Positions 7,439 to 16,245 of a stretch of DNA of 44,802 nucleotides are shown one piece after another (position 1 is the stretch's first letter; every line of letters begins with the position of its first letter). The notes under the pieces were generated by a model that was not told the DNA's origin, searched no databases, and worked only from the letters and a program-made list of their open reading frames with translations. The DNA is from an uncultured Cytophagaceae bacterium. Its GTDB lineage: Bacteria > Bacteroidota > Bacteroidia > Cytophagales > Spirosomataceae. A program made the position numbers and the translations under genes. The stretch spans positions 1 through 44,802 of the forward strand of contig CAIUGL010000177.1 in the NCBI GenBank assembly GCA_903898715.1, written 5' to 3'.

Positions 7439-8254
7439 ATGGGACAAAAAATTAACCCCGTTGGATTAAGATTAGGTATCGTAAGAGGTTGGGATTCTAA
7501 CTGGTACGGAGGCAAGACATTTGCTGATAAACTAGTCGAAGACGAGAAAATCAGAAAATATGTTGCTGCTCGTATTCCAAAAGGCTCTATCTCTAAAGTT
7601 ATTATTGAGCGGACTTTAAAGCGCATTACCTTGACAATCAACACAGCTCGTGCTGGTGTGGTTATCGGTAAGCAAGGTGCTGAAGTTGACAAGGTAAAAG
7701 AAGAGTTAAAAGCAATCACAGGTAAGGATGTTCAAATCAACATCTTTGAGATTAAGCGTCCAGAAATCGATGCGAAATTGATCGGTGAGGCAATTGCTCA
7801 ACAATTACAAGCTCGTATTTCTTTCCGTCGTGCGATGAAGCAAGCAATCGCTTCAGCGATGCGTGTGGGAGCTCAAGGAATCAAGTTGAAATTATCAGGT
7901 CGTTTAGGTGGTGCTGAAATGGCACGTTCTGAAGGATATAAGGAGGGACGTATTCCGCTTCATACGCTGCGTGCGGATGTGGATTATGCGATCTCAGAAG
8001 CGTTAACTGTTTACGGAAAGATCGGTATCAAGGTATGGGTATTCCGTGGTGAGGTTTTCGGTAAGCCAGATTTGTCGCCAAATGCGAACATGGGCTTGCA
8101 GTCTACAGCAGCAGATTCTCGCCCAGGTGACCGTGGTGGTCGTCCAGGTGACCGTGGTGGTCGCGGACGTCGTCCAGATGGTGATCAAGGTGGAGATCGT
8201 AACAAGGCAGGTGGTCCAGGAGCGGGTAACCGTGGTCGTGGTGGAAAACGCTAA
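7439..8254 (+). CDS. rpsC: 30S ribosomal protein S3 with RGG-like C-terminal tail
   Basis: 271-residue S3 (233 in E. coli), part of the mRNA entry site. The KH domain shows [17 protein letters not shown], and the C-terminal domain shows [29 protein letters not shown]. The last 45 residues or so are a Gly/Arg/Asp-rich tail with repeats of RPGDRGG, encoded by two near-identical 21-nt units at 8120-8140 and 8141-8161. Such tails can bind RNA nonspecifically; its role here is unknown. Confidence 0.97.
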   Translation: MGQKINPVGLRLGIVRGWDSNWYGGKTFADKLVEDEKIRKYVAARIPKGSISKVIIERTLKRITLTINTARAGVVIGKQGAEVDKVKEELKAITGKDVQINIFEIKRPEIDAKLIGEAIAQQLQARISFRRAMKQAIASAMRVGAQGIKLKLSGRLGGAEMARSEGYKEGRIPLHTLRADVDYAISEALTVYGKIGIKVWVFRGEVFGKPDLSPNANMGLQSTAADSRPGDRGGRPGDRGGRGRRPDGDQGGDRNKAGGPGAGNRGRGGKR

Positions 8255-8298
8255 TTGCCTAAAATTAATTTAGAAATAGATATTAGACTTTTAAGAAG

Positions 8299-8718
8299 AT
8301 GTTACAACCAAAAAGAACGAAATTTCGTAAGTCACAGAAAGGCCGTGTAAGAGGTGTTGCTACCCGTGGTCACGAAATTGATTTTGGATCATTCGCTATT
8401 AAATCGTTAGAGCCAGGACGTATTACAGCACGTCAAATCGAAGCGGCTCGTATTTCGGTAACTCGTGCTATGAAGCGTGAGGGCCAGGTTTGGATTCGAA
8501 TTTTCCCTGACAAAGTGATTACGAAAAAGCCTGCAGAGGTTCGTATGGGTAAAGGAAAAGGAGCTCCTGAATACTGGGTAGCAAACGTTCGTCCAGGAAC
8601 TATTTTGTTTGAATCGGCGGGTGTACCTTTAGCAATTGCGCAAGAAGCGTTACGTTTAGCTGCACAAAAATTGCCGATGCGCACGAAATTTGTCGTACGT
8701 AGAGATTATTCAGAATAG
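8299..8718 (+). CDS. rplP: 50S ribosomal protein L16
   Basis: 139-residue L16, which helps place the acceptor end of A-site tRNA. It opens with [16 protein letters not shown] and has [34 protein letters not shown], the family signature. Length is standard. It belongs to the rplP-rpmC-rpsQ block. Confidence 0.98.
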   Translation: MLQPKRTKFRKSQKGRVRGVATRGHEIDFGSFAIKSLEPGRITARQIEAARISVTRAMKREGQVWIRIFPDKVITKKPAEVRMGKGKGAPEYWVANVRPGTILFESAGVPLAIAQEALRLAAQKLPMRTKFVVRRDYSE

Positions 8719-8720
8719 GT

Positions 8721-8740
8721 TTTAAACCTGGAGGTTTAAA
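8721..8740 (+). promoter_or_regulatory. Hairpin in the rplP-rpmC gap
   Basis: TTTAAACC (8721-8728) and GGTTTAAA (8733-8740) pair fully over 8 bp with a TGGA loop. No T-run follows, so it is an intercistronic structure rather than a terminator. It ends 20 nt before rpmC. Confidence 0.45.
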
Positions 8741-8758
8741 CATCCAAATAGCATTGTT

Positions 8759-8950
8759 ATGAAAAACGCAGAGATAAACAAATTAGGAGTAGACGAATTA
8801 AAGAAGGCCATTGCGGCTGAGCAAGAGAACTTGACTCGTTTGAAATTAGCACACGCTATTTCACCGATCGAGAATCCAATGCGTATTCGTGAAAACCGTA
8901 AATTGATCGCCAAATTAGAGACTGCTCTAACGAAGGCAATCAATGCTTAA
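8759..8950 (+). CDS. rpmC: 50S ribosomal protein L29
   Basis: 63-residue helical hairpin protein next to L23 at the tunnel exit. NAEINKLGVDELKKAI at the start and NPMRIRENRKLIAKLETAL at the end match the family. Located between rplP and rpsQ as usual. Confidence 0.95.
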   Translation: MKNAEINKLGVDELKKAIAAEQENLTRLKLAHAISPIENPMRIRENRKLIAKLETALTKAINA

Positions 8951-9023
8951 GATTAATTAATTTTTAATAGACCGTGTCGATATAACGCTCATGGTCAATT
9001 GTTTAACAAGTAACAAACCAACG

Positions 9024-9281
9024 ATGGAACAGAGAAATCTAAGAAAGGTAAGGATTGGGAAAGTAGTTAGTGATAAGATGGATAAATCAATCACATTAAC
9101 TGTTGACCGTAAGGTAAAACACCCCTTGTACGGAAAGTTCGTACAAAAGACTACTAAATTGATGGCACACGATGAAAATAACGAGTGTGGTATCGGTGAT
9201 ACAGTGAAAGTGATGGAAACGCGTCCTCTTTCAAAAAATAAGCGTTGGAGATTAGTTGAAGTTATCGCGAAGGCGAAATAA
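9024..9281 (+). CDS. rpsQ: 30S ribosomal protein S17
   Basis: 85-residue OB-fold protein that binds 16S rRNA early in assembly. [25 protein letters not shown] is the typical start; [21 protein letters not shown] is the core. An upstream frame opening at 8991 adds 11 unfamiliar residues, so ATG 9024 was chosen. The 73-nt gap before it holds a possible stem pairing GACCGTG with CATGGTC. Confidence 0.96.
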   Translation: MEQRNLRKVRIGKVVSDKMDKSITLTVDRKVKHPLYGKFVQKTTKLMAHDENNECGIGDTVKVMETRPLSKNKRWRLVEVIAKAK

Positions 9282-9323
9282 GACTACTTGTTAATCAAAT
9301 TTTAATTTTAAAGATCAAAGATA

Positions 9324-9692
9324 ATGTTACAGCAGGAATCAAGATTAGGCGTAGCGGATAATTCTGGAGCAAAAGAAGTTTTGGTAATTCGTGTGCTAGG
9401 TGGTACTGGTAAAAGATATGCGTCTATAGGCGATAAAATTGTCGTTTCAGTAAAATCAGCCCTTTCTTCATCTAGCATGAAAAAAGGTACGGTTTCTCGT
9501 GCGGTTGTCGTGCGTACTAAGAAAGAAATTCGTCGTAAGGATGGAACATATATTCGTTTTGAAGATAACGCAGCTGTGTTATTAAACGCGAATGATGAGC
9601 CAAGAGGAACACGTATTTTCGGGCCAGTTGCACGTGAATTACGTGAGGCAGGATTTATGAAAATTGTTTCCTTAGCCCCTGAAGTTTTATAA
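9324..9692 (+). CDS. rplN: 50S ribosomal protein L14
   Basis: 122-residue L14, part of an intersubunit bridge with 16S helix 44 and the docking site of the silencing factor Rsf[28 protein letters not shown] and [28 protein letters not shown] are near-universal. Length is exactly as expected. Confidence 0.98.
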   Translation: MLQQESRLGVADNSGAKEVLVIRVLGGTGKRYASIGDKIVVSVKSALSSSSMKKGTVSRAVVVRTKKEIRRKDGTYIRFEDNAAVLLNANDEPRGTRIFGPVARELREAGFMKIVSLAPEVL

Positions 9693-9703
9693 GATAGATG
9701 ACA

Positions 9704-9719
9704 TATTGGGCAACCAATA
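9704..9719 (+). promoter_or_regulatory. GNRA-tetraloop hairpin before rplX
   Basis: TATTGG-GCAA-CCAATA: six Watson-Crick pairs closed by a GCAA (GNRA) loop, 14 nt before the rplX start. No T-run. Confidence 0.5.
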
Positions 9720-9733
9720 GAAAGAATCATACC

Positions 9734-10069
9734 ATGGAAAAGAAAATTATCAAGCAAACAAAATTGCACATCAAGAAAGGTGATACTGTGATGGTTATCG
9801 CTGGTAACGCTAAAGGTAAAACAGGTGTTATCCAAGAAGTGATCACAGAGAAATCACGTGCAATTGTCGAAGGTGCTAACCTTCAAACAAAACACGTGAA
9901 GCCTTCAGCGAGCAATCCACAAGGTGGTATCGAAAAGCGTGAGGGATCTATCCACATTTCTAACCTAATGGTGGTAGAAAATGGAAAGGCTGTTCGCACG
10001 GGTCGTAAATTAAACGAGAAAGGTAAATTACAACGTTACTCAAAGACAACAGGTAAGTTTATCGCATAA
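9734..10069 (+). CDS. rplX: 50S ribosomal protein L24
   Basis: 111-residue L24, an assembly initiator protein with a KOW motif (KKGDTVMVIAGNAKGKTGVIQEV). The central segment GANLQTKHVKPSASNPQGGIEKREGSIHISN is standard. An upstream frame opening at 9698 adds 12 residues that include the rplX leader hairpin, so the ATG at 9734 was preferred. Confidence 0.96.
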   Translation: MEKKIIKQTKLHIKKGDTVMVIAGNAKGKTGVIQEVITEKSRAIVEGANLQTKHVKPSASNPQGGIEKREGSIHISNLMVVENGKAVRTGRKLNEKGKLQRYSKTTGKFIA

Positions 10070-10083
10070 TATTGAATGTAAAA

Positions 10084-10102
10084 CGTGGGTCGGAAATCCA
10101 CA
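10084..10102 (+). promoter_or_regulatory. Shared hairpin motif, copy before rplE
   Basis: CGTGGGTCGGAAATCCACA: GTGG pairs with CCAC around a CGGAAA-containing loop. A copy differing by one base lies at 12070-12088 before rplR. The motif ends 12 nt before the rplE ATG. L5 and L18 are both 5S rRNA-binding proteins. Confidence 0.55.
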
Positions 10103-10114
10103 AAATATAAGAAC

Positions 10115-10669
10115 ATGGCAGTACCTAGATTAAAAGAGCGTTATCTGAAGGAGGTTGTACCAGGCTTAAAAACTAAGTTCGAATACAAATCAGTAATGCA
10201 AGTACCTAAGATTACGAAGATTGTAATCAACAAGGGTGTTGGAGCAGCAGTATCCGACAAAAAATTAGTTGATGTTGCAGTAGAAGAAATTTCACAAATC
10301 GCTGGTCAAAAGGCGGTTGCAACAATCTCTAAGAAAGCGATCTCAAACTTCAAGTTGCGCGAGAACATGCCGATTGGTGTGAAAGTAACGTTACGTGGAG
10401 ATCGTATGTATGAGTTTTTAGATCGTTTGACTACGGTTTCTTTAGCTCGTGTACGTGACTTTAAAGGAGTATCAGAGAAAGGTTTCGATGGCCGTGGTAA
10501 CTATACCTTAGGTGTGAAGGAACAAATTATCTTCCCTGAAATTTCAATTGATAAAGTGTCTAAAATCTCAGGTATGGACATCACATTTGTGACGACTGCA
10601 CCTACAGATGAAGAAGCTTATGCTTTATTGGCAGCGATTGGAATGCCTTTTTCAAATATCAAAAAATAA
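10115..10669 (+). CDS. rplE: 50S ribosomal protein L5
   Basis: 184-residue L5, which binds 5S rRNA and contacts the P-site tRNA elbow. Family signature [15 protein letters not shown] is followed by [32 protein letters not shown] and [23 protein letters not shown]. An upstream GTG opening at 10085 would start inside the shared hairpin motif; the ATG at 10115 gives the usual [10 protein letters not shown]. Confidence 0.97.
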   Translation: MAVPRLKERYLKEVVPGLKTKFEYKSVMQVPKITKIVINKGVGAAVSDKKLVDVAVEEISQIAGQKAVATISKKAISNFKLRENMPIGVKVTLRGDRMYEFLDRLTTVSLARVRDFKGVSEKGFDGRGNYTLGVKEQIIFPEISIDKVSKISGMDITFVTTAPTDEEAYALLAAIGMPFSNIKK

Positions 10670-10710
10670 GTGGCCTTTAGGCTTTAATAACACCTTTAAA
10701 TTTTTACAAA

Positions 10711-10980
10711 ATGGCTAAAGAGTCAGTAAAAGCAAGAGAAAGAAAACGCGAAGCAACTGTAGCTAAGTATGCAGTTAAGCGTGCAGCTTTGAAAGCAGCT
10801 GGAGATTACGTAGGATTAGATAAATTACCTAAGAATGCTTCTCCAGTGCGTTTACACAACCGTTGTAAACTAACAGGTCGTCCTCGTGGATATATGCGTA
10901 AGTTCGGAATTAGCCGTGTTACGTTCCGTGAAATGGCGTCCAACGGTTTAATCCCAGGGGTTACAAAATCCAGCTGGTAA
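10711..10980 (+). CDS. rpsN: 30S ribosomal protein S14 (zinc-free type)
   Basis: 89-residue S14 of the long, cysteine-poor form: the zinc-ribbon CxxC pairs of the short form are absent. [40 protein letters not shown] is the typical C-terminus. Located between rplE and rpsH. Confidence 0.97.
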   Translation: MAKESVKARERKREATVAKYAVKRAALKAAGDYVGLDKLPKNASPVRLHNRCKLTGRPRGYMRKFGISRVTFREMASNGLIPGVTKSSW

Positions 10981-10988
10981 ACTAAAAT

Positions 10989-11019
10989 TTGATTAATTAA
11001 ATTCATTTTTGTAATTTTG
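10989..11019 (+). promoter_or_regulatory. Probable internal promoter before rpsH
   Basis: TTG at 10989-10991, 20 nt, then TAATTTTG at 11012-11019, a good match to the Bacteroidota consensus. It lies in the 76-nt rpsN-rpsH gap, one of the larger gaps in this part of the operon, and would put the start site about 30 nt before the rpsH ATG. Confidence 0.55.
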
Positions 11020-11056
11020 CAGGCCATTTTAACGGCATGCGGCAAATTTAAAAGCA

Positions 11057-11452
11057 ATGACAGATCCAATAGCAGATTATTTAACCCGATTGAGAAATGC
11101 CTTGAAGGCACGCCATAGGGTAGTTGAAATTCCTGCTTCCAATATCAAAAAAGAAATCACGAAAGTGCTTTTTGATAAGGGATACATTTCAAACTATAAG
11201 TTCGATGATTCTTCTGTACAAGGAACAATCAAAATAGCTTTGAAGTACAACTCAGTAACGAAGCAACCTGCTATCGTGAACTTGACTCGTATTTCTAAAC
11301 CAGGTCTTCGTAAGTACAATGGCGCTGAAGAGTTGCCACGTGTATTGAACGGCTTAGGTATCGCTATCTTATCTACTTCAAAAGGGGTAATTACAGATAA
11401 GGAAGCACGTACACTTCACGTAGGTGGAGAGGTACTTTGTTACGTATATTAA
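11057..11452 (+). CDS. rpsH: 30S ribosomal protein S8
   Basis: 131-residue S8, a central 16S-binding protein and autogenous repressor of the spc operon in E. coli. [18 protein letters not shown] is the signature start; [40 protein letters not shown] lies in the C-domain. Its own possible promoter sits just upstream. Confidence 0.97.
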   Translation: MTDPIADYLTRLRNALKARHRVVEIPASNIKKEITKVLFDKGYISNYKFDDSSVQGTIKIALKYNSVTKQPAIVNLTRISKPGLRKYNGAEELPRVLNGLGIAILSTSKGVITDKEARTLHVGGEVLCYVY

Positions 11453-11503
11453 TTGTTTCACGCTGAAAGGAGGCAACTCGTAATTTAAGCAAATCATTTT
11501 TTT

Positions 11504-12061
11504 ATGTCTAGAATTGGAAAAAAGATTATCACGTTACCTGCAGGAGTTACTGTAGATGTTAGCGCTGGTAATTTAGTGACAGTAAAAGGCCCTAAGGGTA
11601 CTTTATCTCAACAAATTGATCAAGATATCATCGTTAATATCGAGGATGGTGTGTTGACAGTAGCTCGTCCAACTGAGCAAAAGCGTCACAAAGCGATGCA
11701 CGGTTTATACCGTTCATTGATCAACAACATGGTTGTAGGTGTAAGTGAAGGCTACAAGAAAGATTTAGAGATTATCGGTGTTGGTTACAAAGCCGCTAAT
11801 CAAGGAAATATTTTGGAATTAAGCTTGGGATATTCTCACGCTATTTTCATGGCTATTCCTTCTGAAATCAAAGTTGTTACTGCGATGGAAAAAGGAAAGA
11901 ACCCAATGGTTGTTTTAGAAGGTATCGACAAGCAATTGATCGGTCAAGTAGCTGCTAAAATTAAATCATTACGTCCAGTGGAGCCTTACAAAGGTAAAGG
12001 TGTTCGTTTCTTGGGTGAGCAAGTTCGTCGTAAAGCTGGTAAAGCAGGCGGTAAGAAATAA
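11504..12061 (+). CDS. rplF: 50S ribosomal protein L6
   Basis: 185-residue L6 near the sarcin-ricin loop. MSRIGKKIITLPAGVTV starts the first of two similar domains; the second has VEPYKGKGVRFLGEQVRRKAGKAGGKK. An AGGAGG stretch lies some 30 nt before the ATG, too far to serve as a ribosome binding site. Confidence 0.97.
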   Translation: MSRIGKKIITLPAGVTVDVSAGNLVTVKGPKGTLSQQIDQDIIVNIEDGVLTVARPTEQKRHKAMHGLYRSLINNMVVGVSEGYKKDLEIIGVGYKAANQGNILELSLGYSHAIFMAIPSEIKVVTAMEKGKNPMVVLEGIDKQLIGQVAAKIKSLRPVEPYKGKGVRFLGEQVRRKAGKAGGKK

Positions 12062-12069
12062 ATAATTAG

Positions 12070-12088
12070 CGTGGGCCGGAAATCCACA
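12070..12088 (+). promoter_or_regulatory. Shared hairpin motif, copy before rplR
   Basis: CGTGGGCCGGAAATCCACA, 18 of 19 identical to 10084-10102 and able to form the same GTGG/CCAC stem. It ends 15 nt before the rplR ATG. Confidence 0.55.
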
Positions 12089-12103
12089 CAAACAAGTTAA
12101 ACA

Positions 12104-12451
12104 ATGGCAACAACAAAAGATTTACGTAGAACCCGCATCAAACGTGCGATACGTGCTAAAATAGCTGGTTCAGCAGAGCGTCCGCGCTTAACAGTATATC
12201 GTTCTAATACAGCAGTTTATGCGCAATTGGTAGACGATTTGGCTGGAAAAACATTGTTCTCTGCGACTTCTTACAAGAAGGACAAAGTAAACAATAACAT
12301 CGAAGCTGCGAAAACGGTAGGCTTAGCAATCGCGAAAGCGGCTGCGGCTGCAGGAATTACGAAAGTAGTTTTCGATCGTAACGGTTATTTATATCACGGA
12401 AGAATTAAATCATTAGCTGAAGGCGCTCGCGAGGGTGGCTTACAATTTTAA
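12104..12451 (+). CDS. rplR: 50S ribosomal protein L18
   Basis: 115-residue L18, which carries 5S rRNA into the large subunit together with L5. [38 protein letters not shown] and the C-terminal [26 protein letters not shown] are diagnostic. rpsE follows after 6 nt. Confidence 0.97.
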   Translation: MATTKDLRRTRIKRAIRAKIAGSAERPRLTVYRSNTAVYAQLVDDLAGKTLFSATSYKKDKVNNNIEAAKTVGLAIAKAAAAAGITKVVFDRNGYLYHGRIKSLAEGAREGGLQF

Positions 12452-12457
12452 TAAGAT

Positions 12458-12976
12458 ATGTCGCAATTACAAGCAAAACCTGTAAAGGTTAACGAAGGTG
12501 AGTTGAAGGAGAAGGTAGTAGCCATCAACCGTGTTGCTAAAGTGGTAAAAGGTGGTCGTCGTTTCAGTTTCTCTGCCATTGTGGTAGTAGGAGATGGTAA
12601 CGGTGTCGTTGGATACGGTTTAGGAAAAGCAAACGAAGTAACAGACGCGATCACAAAAGGGATCGAAGATGCGAAGAAAAATTTATTCCAAATTCCTTTG
12701 TTGAAGAAAACAGTTCCTCACGAGCAATTAGGTAAATTCTCTGGCGGTTTCGTTTTAATTAAGCCAGCTGCTCCAGGTACAGGATTGATCGCCGGTGGTG
12801 CGATGCGTGCCGTGTTAGAATCTGCGGGTATCCATGATGTCCTAGCAAAATCTAAAGGTTCATCTAATCCACACAACGTGGTGAAGGCAACAATCGATGC
12901 GTTAGTGAAGATGCGTGCTCCACATAGTGTAGCGTTCCAACGTGGCATTTCATTAGCAAAAGTATTTAATGGATAA
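12458..12976 (+). CDS. rpsE: 30S ribosomal protein S5
   Basis: 172-residue S5, part of the mRNA entry helicase and decoding accuracy centre. The double-stranded-RNA-binding-like N-domain has [39 protein letters not shown]; the C-domain has [46 protein letters not shown]. Only 6 nt after rplR, consistent with coupling. Confidence 0.97.
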   Translation: MSQLQAKPVKVNEGELKEKVVAINRVAKVVKGGRRFSFSAIVVVGDGNGVVGYGLGKANEVTDAITKGIEDAKKNLFQIPLLKKTVPHEQLGKFSGGFVLIKPAAPGTGLIAGGAMRAVLESAGIHDVLAKSKGSSNPHNVVKATIDALVKMRAPHSVAFQRGISLAKVFNG

Positions 12977-13010
12977 TCAGAGCGCGTAAGCCTCTCTAAT
13001 AGAACATACA

Positions 13011-13190
13011 ATGTCTAAAGTTAAAATTACTCAAGTAAAAAGTGCAATTAAGCGCCCGGAAGTACAAAAACGTACGATCCAAGCTTTAGGATTAGGAAAG
13101 ATTCGTCAATCCGTAGAACATGAGTTAAACCCAGCCATTGCGGGTATGATTCGTGCGGTAGGTCACTTAATCGTAGTAGAAAATATTTAA
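13011..13190 (+). CDS. rpmD: 50S ribosomal protein L30
   Basis: 59-residue L30. The protein reads MSKVKITQVKSAIKRPE at its start, then the family core RTIQALGLGKIRQSVEHE, and ends HLIVVENI. It sits between rpsE and rplO as in most bacteria. Confidence 0.96.
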   Translation: MSKVKITQVKSAIKRPEVQKRTIQALGLGKIRQSVEHELNPAIAGMIRAVGHLIVVENI

Positions 13191-13201
13191 TTAACACGCG
13201 A

Positions 13202-13219
13202 GTTGCCGGTAACGGCAGC
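13202..13219 (+). promoter_or_regulatory. GNRA-tetraloop hairpin before rplO
   Basis: GTTGCCG-GTAA-CGGCAGC: seven pairs (one G-U) closed by a GUAA (GNRA) loop, 17 nt before the rplO ATG. No T-run. Confidence 0.55.
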
Positions 13220-13236
13220 GTTAAGCCCCAATTACA

Positions 13237-13683
13237 ATGAAATTATCGTCATTAAAGCCTGCTGAAGGCTCAGTAAAAGTTAGAAAAAGAGTAGGTCGTG
13301 GTCAAGGTTCTGGTTTAGGTGGAACTTCTGCTCGTGGTCACAAAGGAGCTCAGTCTCGTTCAGGTTACTCACGTAAGCGTGGATTCGAAGGTGGTCAAAT
13401 GCCTATCCAACGTCGTGTTCCTAAGTTCGGTTTCAAGAACATCAATCGTGTAGAATATAAAGCAATCAACTTGGATACGTTACAAGCATTAGCTGACGCG
13501 ACAGGTTCGAAAGTAATCACATTTGAAACACTTTACAGCAACGGTTTAGTATCTAAGTCAGACTTAGTGAAAATCCTTAACCGTGGAGCTGTTACTTCTG
13601 CATTAGAGGTTACAGTAAAAGGTTTCTCGGGTGCTGCTAAAGCTGCTATTGAAGCTGCTGGCGGTAAAGCAATTGTTGGTTAA
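13237..13683 (+). CDS. rplO: 50S ribosomal protein L15
   Basis: 148-residue L15, a late assembly protein of the large subunit. The glycine-rich basic N-terminal extension (RKRVGRGQGSGLGGTSARGHKGAQSRSG) and GFEGGQMPIQRRVPKFGF are diagnostic. Precedes secY by 17 nt, the standard order. Confidence 0.98.
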   Translation: MKLSSLKPAEGSVKVRKRVGRGQGSGLGGTSARGHKGAQSRSGYSRKRGFEGGQMPIQRRVPKFGFKNINRVEYKAINLDTLQALADATGSKVITFETLYSNGLVSKSDLVKILNRGAVTSALEVTVKGFSGAAKAAIEAAGGKAIVG

Positions 13684-13700
13684 TCCCCTATTCTAATCGA

Positions 13701-15020
13701 ATGAACAAGTTAATAACAACTTTCAAGCACATCTTTTCGATCGAGGAATTAAGAGGCCGTATTCTAAATACGATGCTTTTTATTGCCTTCTTTCGTCTAG
13801 GTTCTTATATCGTTCTACCAGGTGTAGACGCGACGAAGCTTTCGCAACCAGGTGACGGTGGTCTATTTGGCTTGTTGAACATGTTCTCCGGTGGAGCCCT
13901 TAGCAATGCATCTGTATTTGCGTTAGGTATCATGCCCTACATCTCAGCTTCCATTGCGATTCAGTTATTGACGATTGCGCTTCCTTATTTCCAAAAGATG
14001 CAAAAAGACGGTGAGTCTGGTCGCAAGAAATTGAACCAAATCACGCGTATCTTAACCATTTTTGTTACCGCAGCGCAAGGTTTTACCTACCTGCAAGTAA
14101 CGATTCCTACGGAGGCAATCTTAGTAGATCCTTGGTTCTTCCGTTTATACGGTGTTGCCATTTTAGTAGGTGGTACGATGTTTTGTATGTGGTTGGGAGA
14201 GAAAATCACCGACAAAGGTATTGGTAACGGTATCTCGATGTTGATCATGATCGGTATCGTATCTCGTTTCCCAGCGTCTATTTTACAAGAAGCAGGATCT
14301 CGTGGTATGGCTGGTGCTTTGTTATTCATCATTGAAGTGATTGCCCTATTCTTTATCGTTATGGGTGCGATTATGGTAACACAAGCTGTTCGCCGTATTC
14401 CAGTTCAATATGCAAAGCAAGTAGTAGGAAGTAACATGGCTGTAGGCGGTGAGCGTCAATACATCCCGTTGAAGCTAAATGCTTCTGGTGTTATGCCAAT
14501 CATCTTTGCCCAAGCTTTAATGTTTATTCCAGGTTTAGTCGCGCAATCATTTGCGGATAAATCTGAATTTGCCTCATCGGTAGCTCAGTCGTTTGGCGAC
14601 TTTACTACTTGGCAATACAATGTGTTGTTCGCATTCTTGATTATTGTATTTACATTTTTCTATACAGCCATCTCGATTAACCCAACACAAATTTCAGACG
14701 ACATGAAGCGTGGTGGTGGTTTCGTACCAGGTGTTAAGCCAGGTGAAGAAACAGCCGGTTTCATAGCGAGCATCTTGGATCGTATTACGTTGCCTGGTGC
14801 TGTGATGTTGTCGATTATTGCGATTCTTCCGGCGATTGCCAACTTGTTTGGTGTGACCCGTGGTTTTGCTTCGTTCTTTGGAGGAACTTCTTTGTTAATC
14901 CTTGTGGGCGTAGTTTTAGATACATTACAACAAGTTGAAAGTTACTTGTTGATGCGTAAGTATGAAGGTTTAATGCAGTCGGGACGCGTAAAGGGTCGTT
15001 CTGAAGTGATCACTCGTTAA
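13701..15020 (+). CDS. secY: Preprotein translocase subunit SecY
   Basis: 439-residue channel subunit of the Sec translocon in the inner membrane, with about ten membrane segments. Conserved segments include the first TM with RLGSYIVLPGVD, the plug region, LGIMPYISASIAIQLL, the KITDKGIGNGISMLIMIGI stretch and the cytoplasmic loop with KRGGGFVPGVKPGEETAGFI. Length fits the family. It is the boundary gene between the spc and alpha parts of the operon; map starts 2 nt after its stop. Confidence 0.98.
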   Translation: MNKLITTFKHIFSIEELRGRILNTMLFIAFFRLGSYIVLPGVDATKLSQPGDGGLFGLLNMFSGGALSNASVFALGIMPYISASIAIQLLTIALPYFQKMQKDGESGRKKLNQITRILTIFVTAAQGFTYLQVTIPTEAILVDPWFFRLYGVAILVGGTMFCMWLGEKITDKGIGNGISMLIMIGIVSRFPASILQEAGSRGMAGALLFIIEVIALFFIVMGAIMVTQAVRRIPVQYAKQVVGSNMAVGGERQYIPLKLNASGVMPIIFAQALMFIPGLVAQSFADKSEFASSVAQSFGDFTTWQYNVLFAFLIIVFTFFYTAISINPTQISDDMKRGGGFVPGVKPGEETAGFIASILDRITLPGAVMLSIIAILPAIANLFGVTRGFASFFGGTSLLILVGVVLDTLQQVESYLLMRKYEGLMQSGRVKGRSEVITR

Positions 15021-15021
15021 G

Positions 15022-15828
15022 ATGATTTACTTAAAGACGCCAGAAGAGATGGCCATCATTCAAGCGAATGGGGAAATTCTTGGAAAGTGTCATGCCGAAG
15101 TAGCGAAGGCGGTAAAGCCGGGAGTTACTACGCTGGAGTTAGACAAGATTGCTTACCAATTTATTAAGGACCATGGAGCACATCCTTCCTTTTTAAATTA
15201 CCAAGTAGGAGATAAAAAGTACGCATATTCCTTATGCATCTCAGTGAATGACGTAGTCGTTCACGGATTACCAGGGGATTTGACTTTGCAAGACGGAGAT
15301 ATTATCTCGATTGATGCAGGGGTGTACAAAGATAAATTTCATGCCGATAGCGCCTATACCTATGGAATAGGAAATGTTGCGGCTGATGTACAAGAGTTAA
15401 TGCAAGCGACAAAAGAGTCCTTGTATAAGGGTTTGAATCAAGCCCATGCGGGTAAGCGAATTGGAGATGTGGGTAGTGCGGTGCAGTCGTATACGGAGGC
15501 ATTGGGCTACGGAGTCGTTCGGGAATTAGTGGGGCATGGTGTAGGTAAAAATCTACATGAAAGTCCTGAAGTTCCAAATTATGGACGCCGCGGTGATGGA
15601 GCTAAATTGAAAGAAGGTATGGTCATTGCGATCGAGCCGATGATCAATTTGGGGAAACGCCAGATTACGGTAGACAAGGACGGCTGGACAATCCGTACGA
15701 TTGATCGCAAAGCGAGTGCACATTTTGAGCACACGGTAGGCGTGACAAAGGATGGTCCGAAAGCGTTGACAACGTTTGCTTACATTGAAGAAGTATTAAA
15801 AACATCAACTGTATTGTTGAACATTTAA
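15022..15828 (+). CDS. map: Methionine aminopeptidase, type I
   Basis: Removes the N-terminal methionine from new proteins. 268 residues. Metal ligands and catalytic residues are visible in order: His in VVHGLPGD, Asp in ISIDAGV, Asp in FHADSAYTYGIG, His in GHGVGKNLHE, Glu in AIEPMI and Glu in FEHTVGV. Located immediately after secY, as in many bacteria, and followed by infA 10 nt later. Confidence 0.96.
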   Translation: MIYLKTPEEMAIIQANGEILGKCHAEVAKAVKPGVTTLELDKIAYQFIKDHGAHPSFLNYQVGDKKYAYSLCISVNDVVVHGLPGDLTLQDGDIISIDAGVYKDKFHADSAYTYGIGNVAADVQELMQATKESLYKGLNQAHAGKRIGDVGSAVQSYTEALGYGVVRELVGHGVGKNLHESPEVPNYGRRGDGAKLKEGMVIAIEPMINLGKRQITVDKDGWTIRTIDRKASAHFEHTVGVTKDGPKALTTFAYIEEVLKTSTVLLNI

Positions 15829-15838
15829 ATAAAGGATT

Positions 15839-16057
15839 ATGGCCAAACAATCTTCGATAGAAGTAGACGGAATTATTTTGGAAGCTCTTTCGAACGCTAT
15901 GTTTCGGGTAGAATTAGAGAATACGCATCAAGTGATTGCCCACATTTCAGGCAAGATGCGCATGAACTACATTAAGATTCTGCCAGGAGATAAAGTGAAG
16001 TTGGAAATGTCACCTTACGATTTAAGTAAAGCTAGAATTGTTTATCGTTATAAGTAA
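15839..16057 (+). CDS. infA: Translation initiation factor IF-1
   Basis: 72-residue single OB-fold protein that binds the 30S A site during initiation. [28 protein letters not shown] and [35 protein letters not shown] are near-identical to the family. Exact length as usual. Confidence 0.98.
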   Translation: MAKQSSIEVDGIILEALSNAMFRVELENTHQVIAHISGKMRMNYIKILPGDKVKLEMSPYDLSKARIVYRYK

Positions 16058-16088
16058 AAAGAGGGTTTAACCCATAAATGTAAATAAA

Positions 16089-16205
16089 ATGAAAGTTAAA
16101 GCATCTATTAAAAAGCGTAGTGCAGACTGCAAGGTGATTCGTCGTCACGGTAAGCTTTACGTTATTAACAAGAAGAATCCTAAGTTCAAGCAAAGACAAG
16201 GATAA
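16089..16205 (+). CDS. rpmJ: 50S ribosomal protein L36 (zinc-free form)
   Basis: 38-residue protein with [20 protein letters not shown] and the C-terminal KFKQRQG. Only one cysteine is present, so it is the form that does not bind zinc. It lies between infA and rpsM. A short inverted repeat (GGGTT/AACCC) lies in the preceding gap. Confidence 0.96.
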   Translation: MKVKASIKKRSADCKVIRRHGKLYVINKKNPKFKQRQG

Positions 16206-16245
16206 TTCAAACTAAATTGATTAATCACAACAATTAATTACCTAT

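Noticed and set aside
8046-8273. 75-codon plus-strand frame over the end of rpsC
   Set aside because: Val-rich shadow of the Gly/Arg tail in another frame.
11466-11474. AGGAGG stretch before rplF considered as ribosome binding site
   Set aside because: It lies about 30 nt before the ATG, and other genes of the operon lack such sequences.
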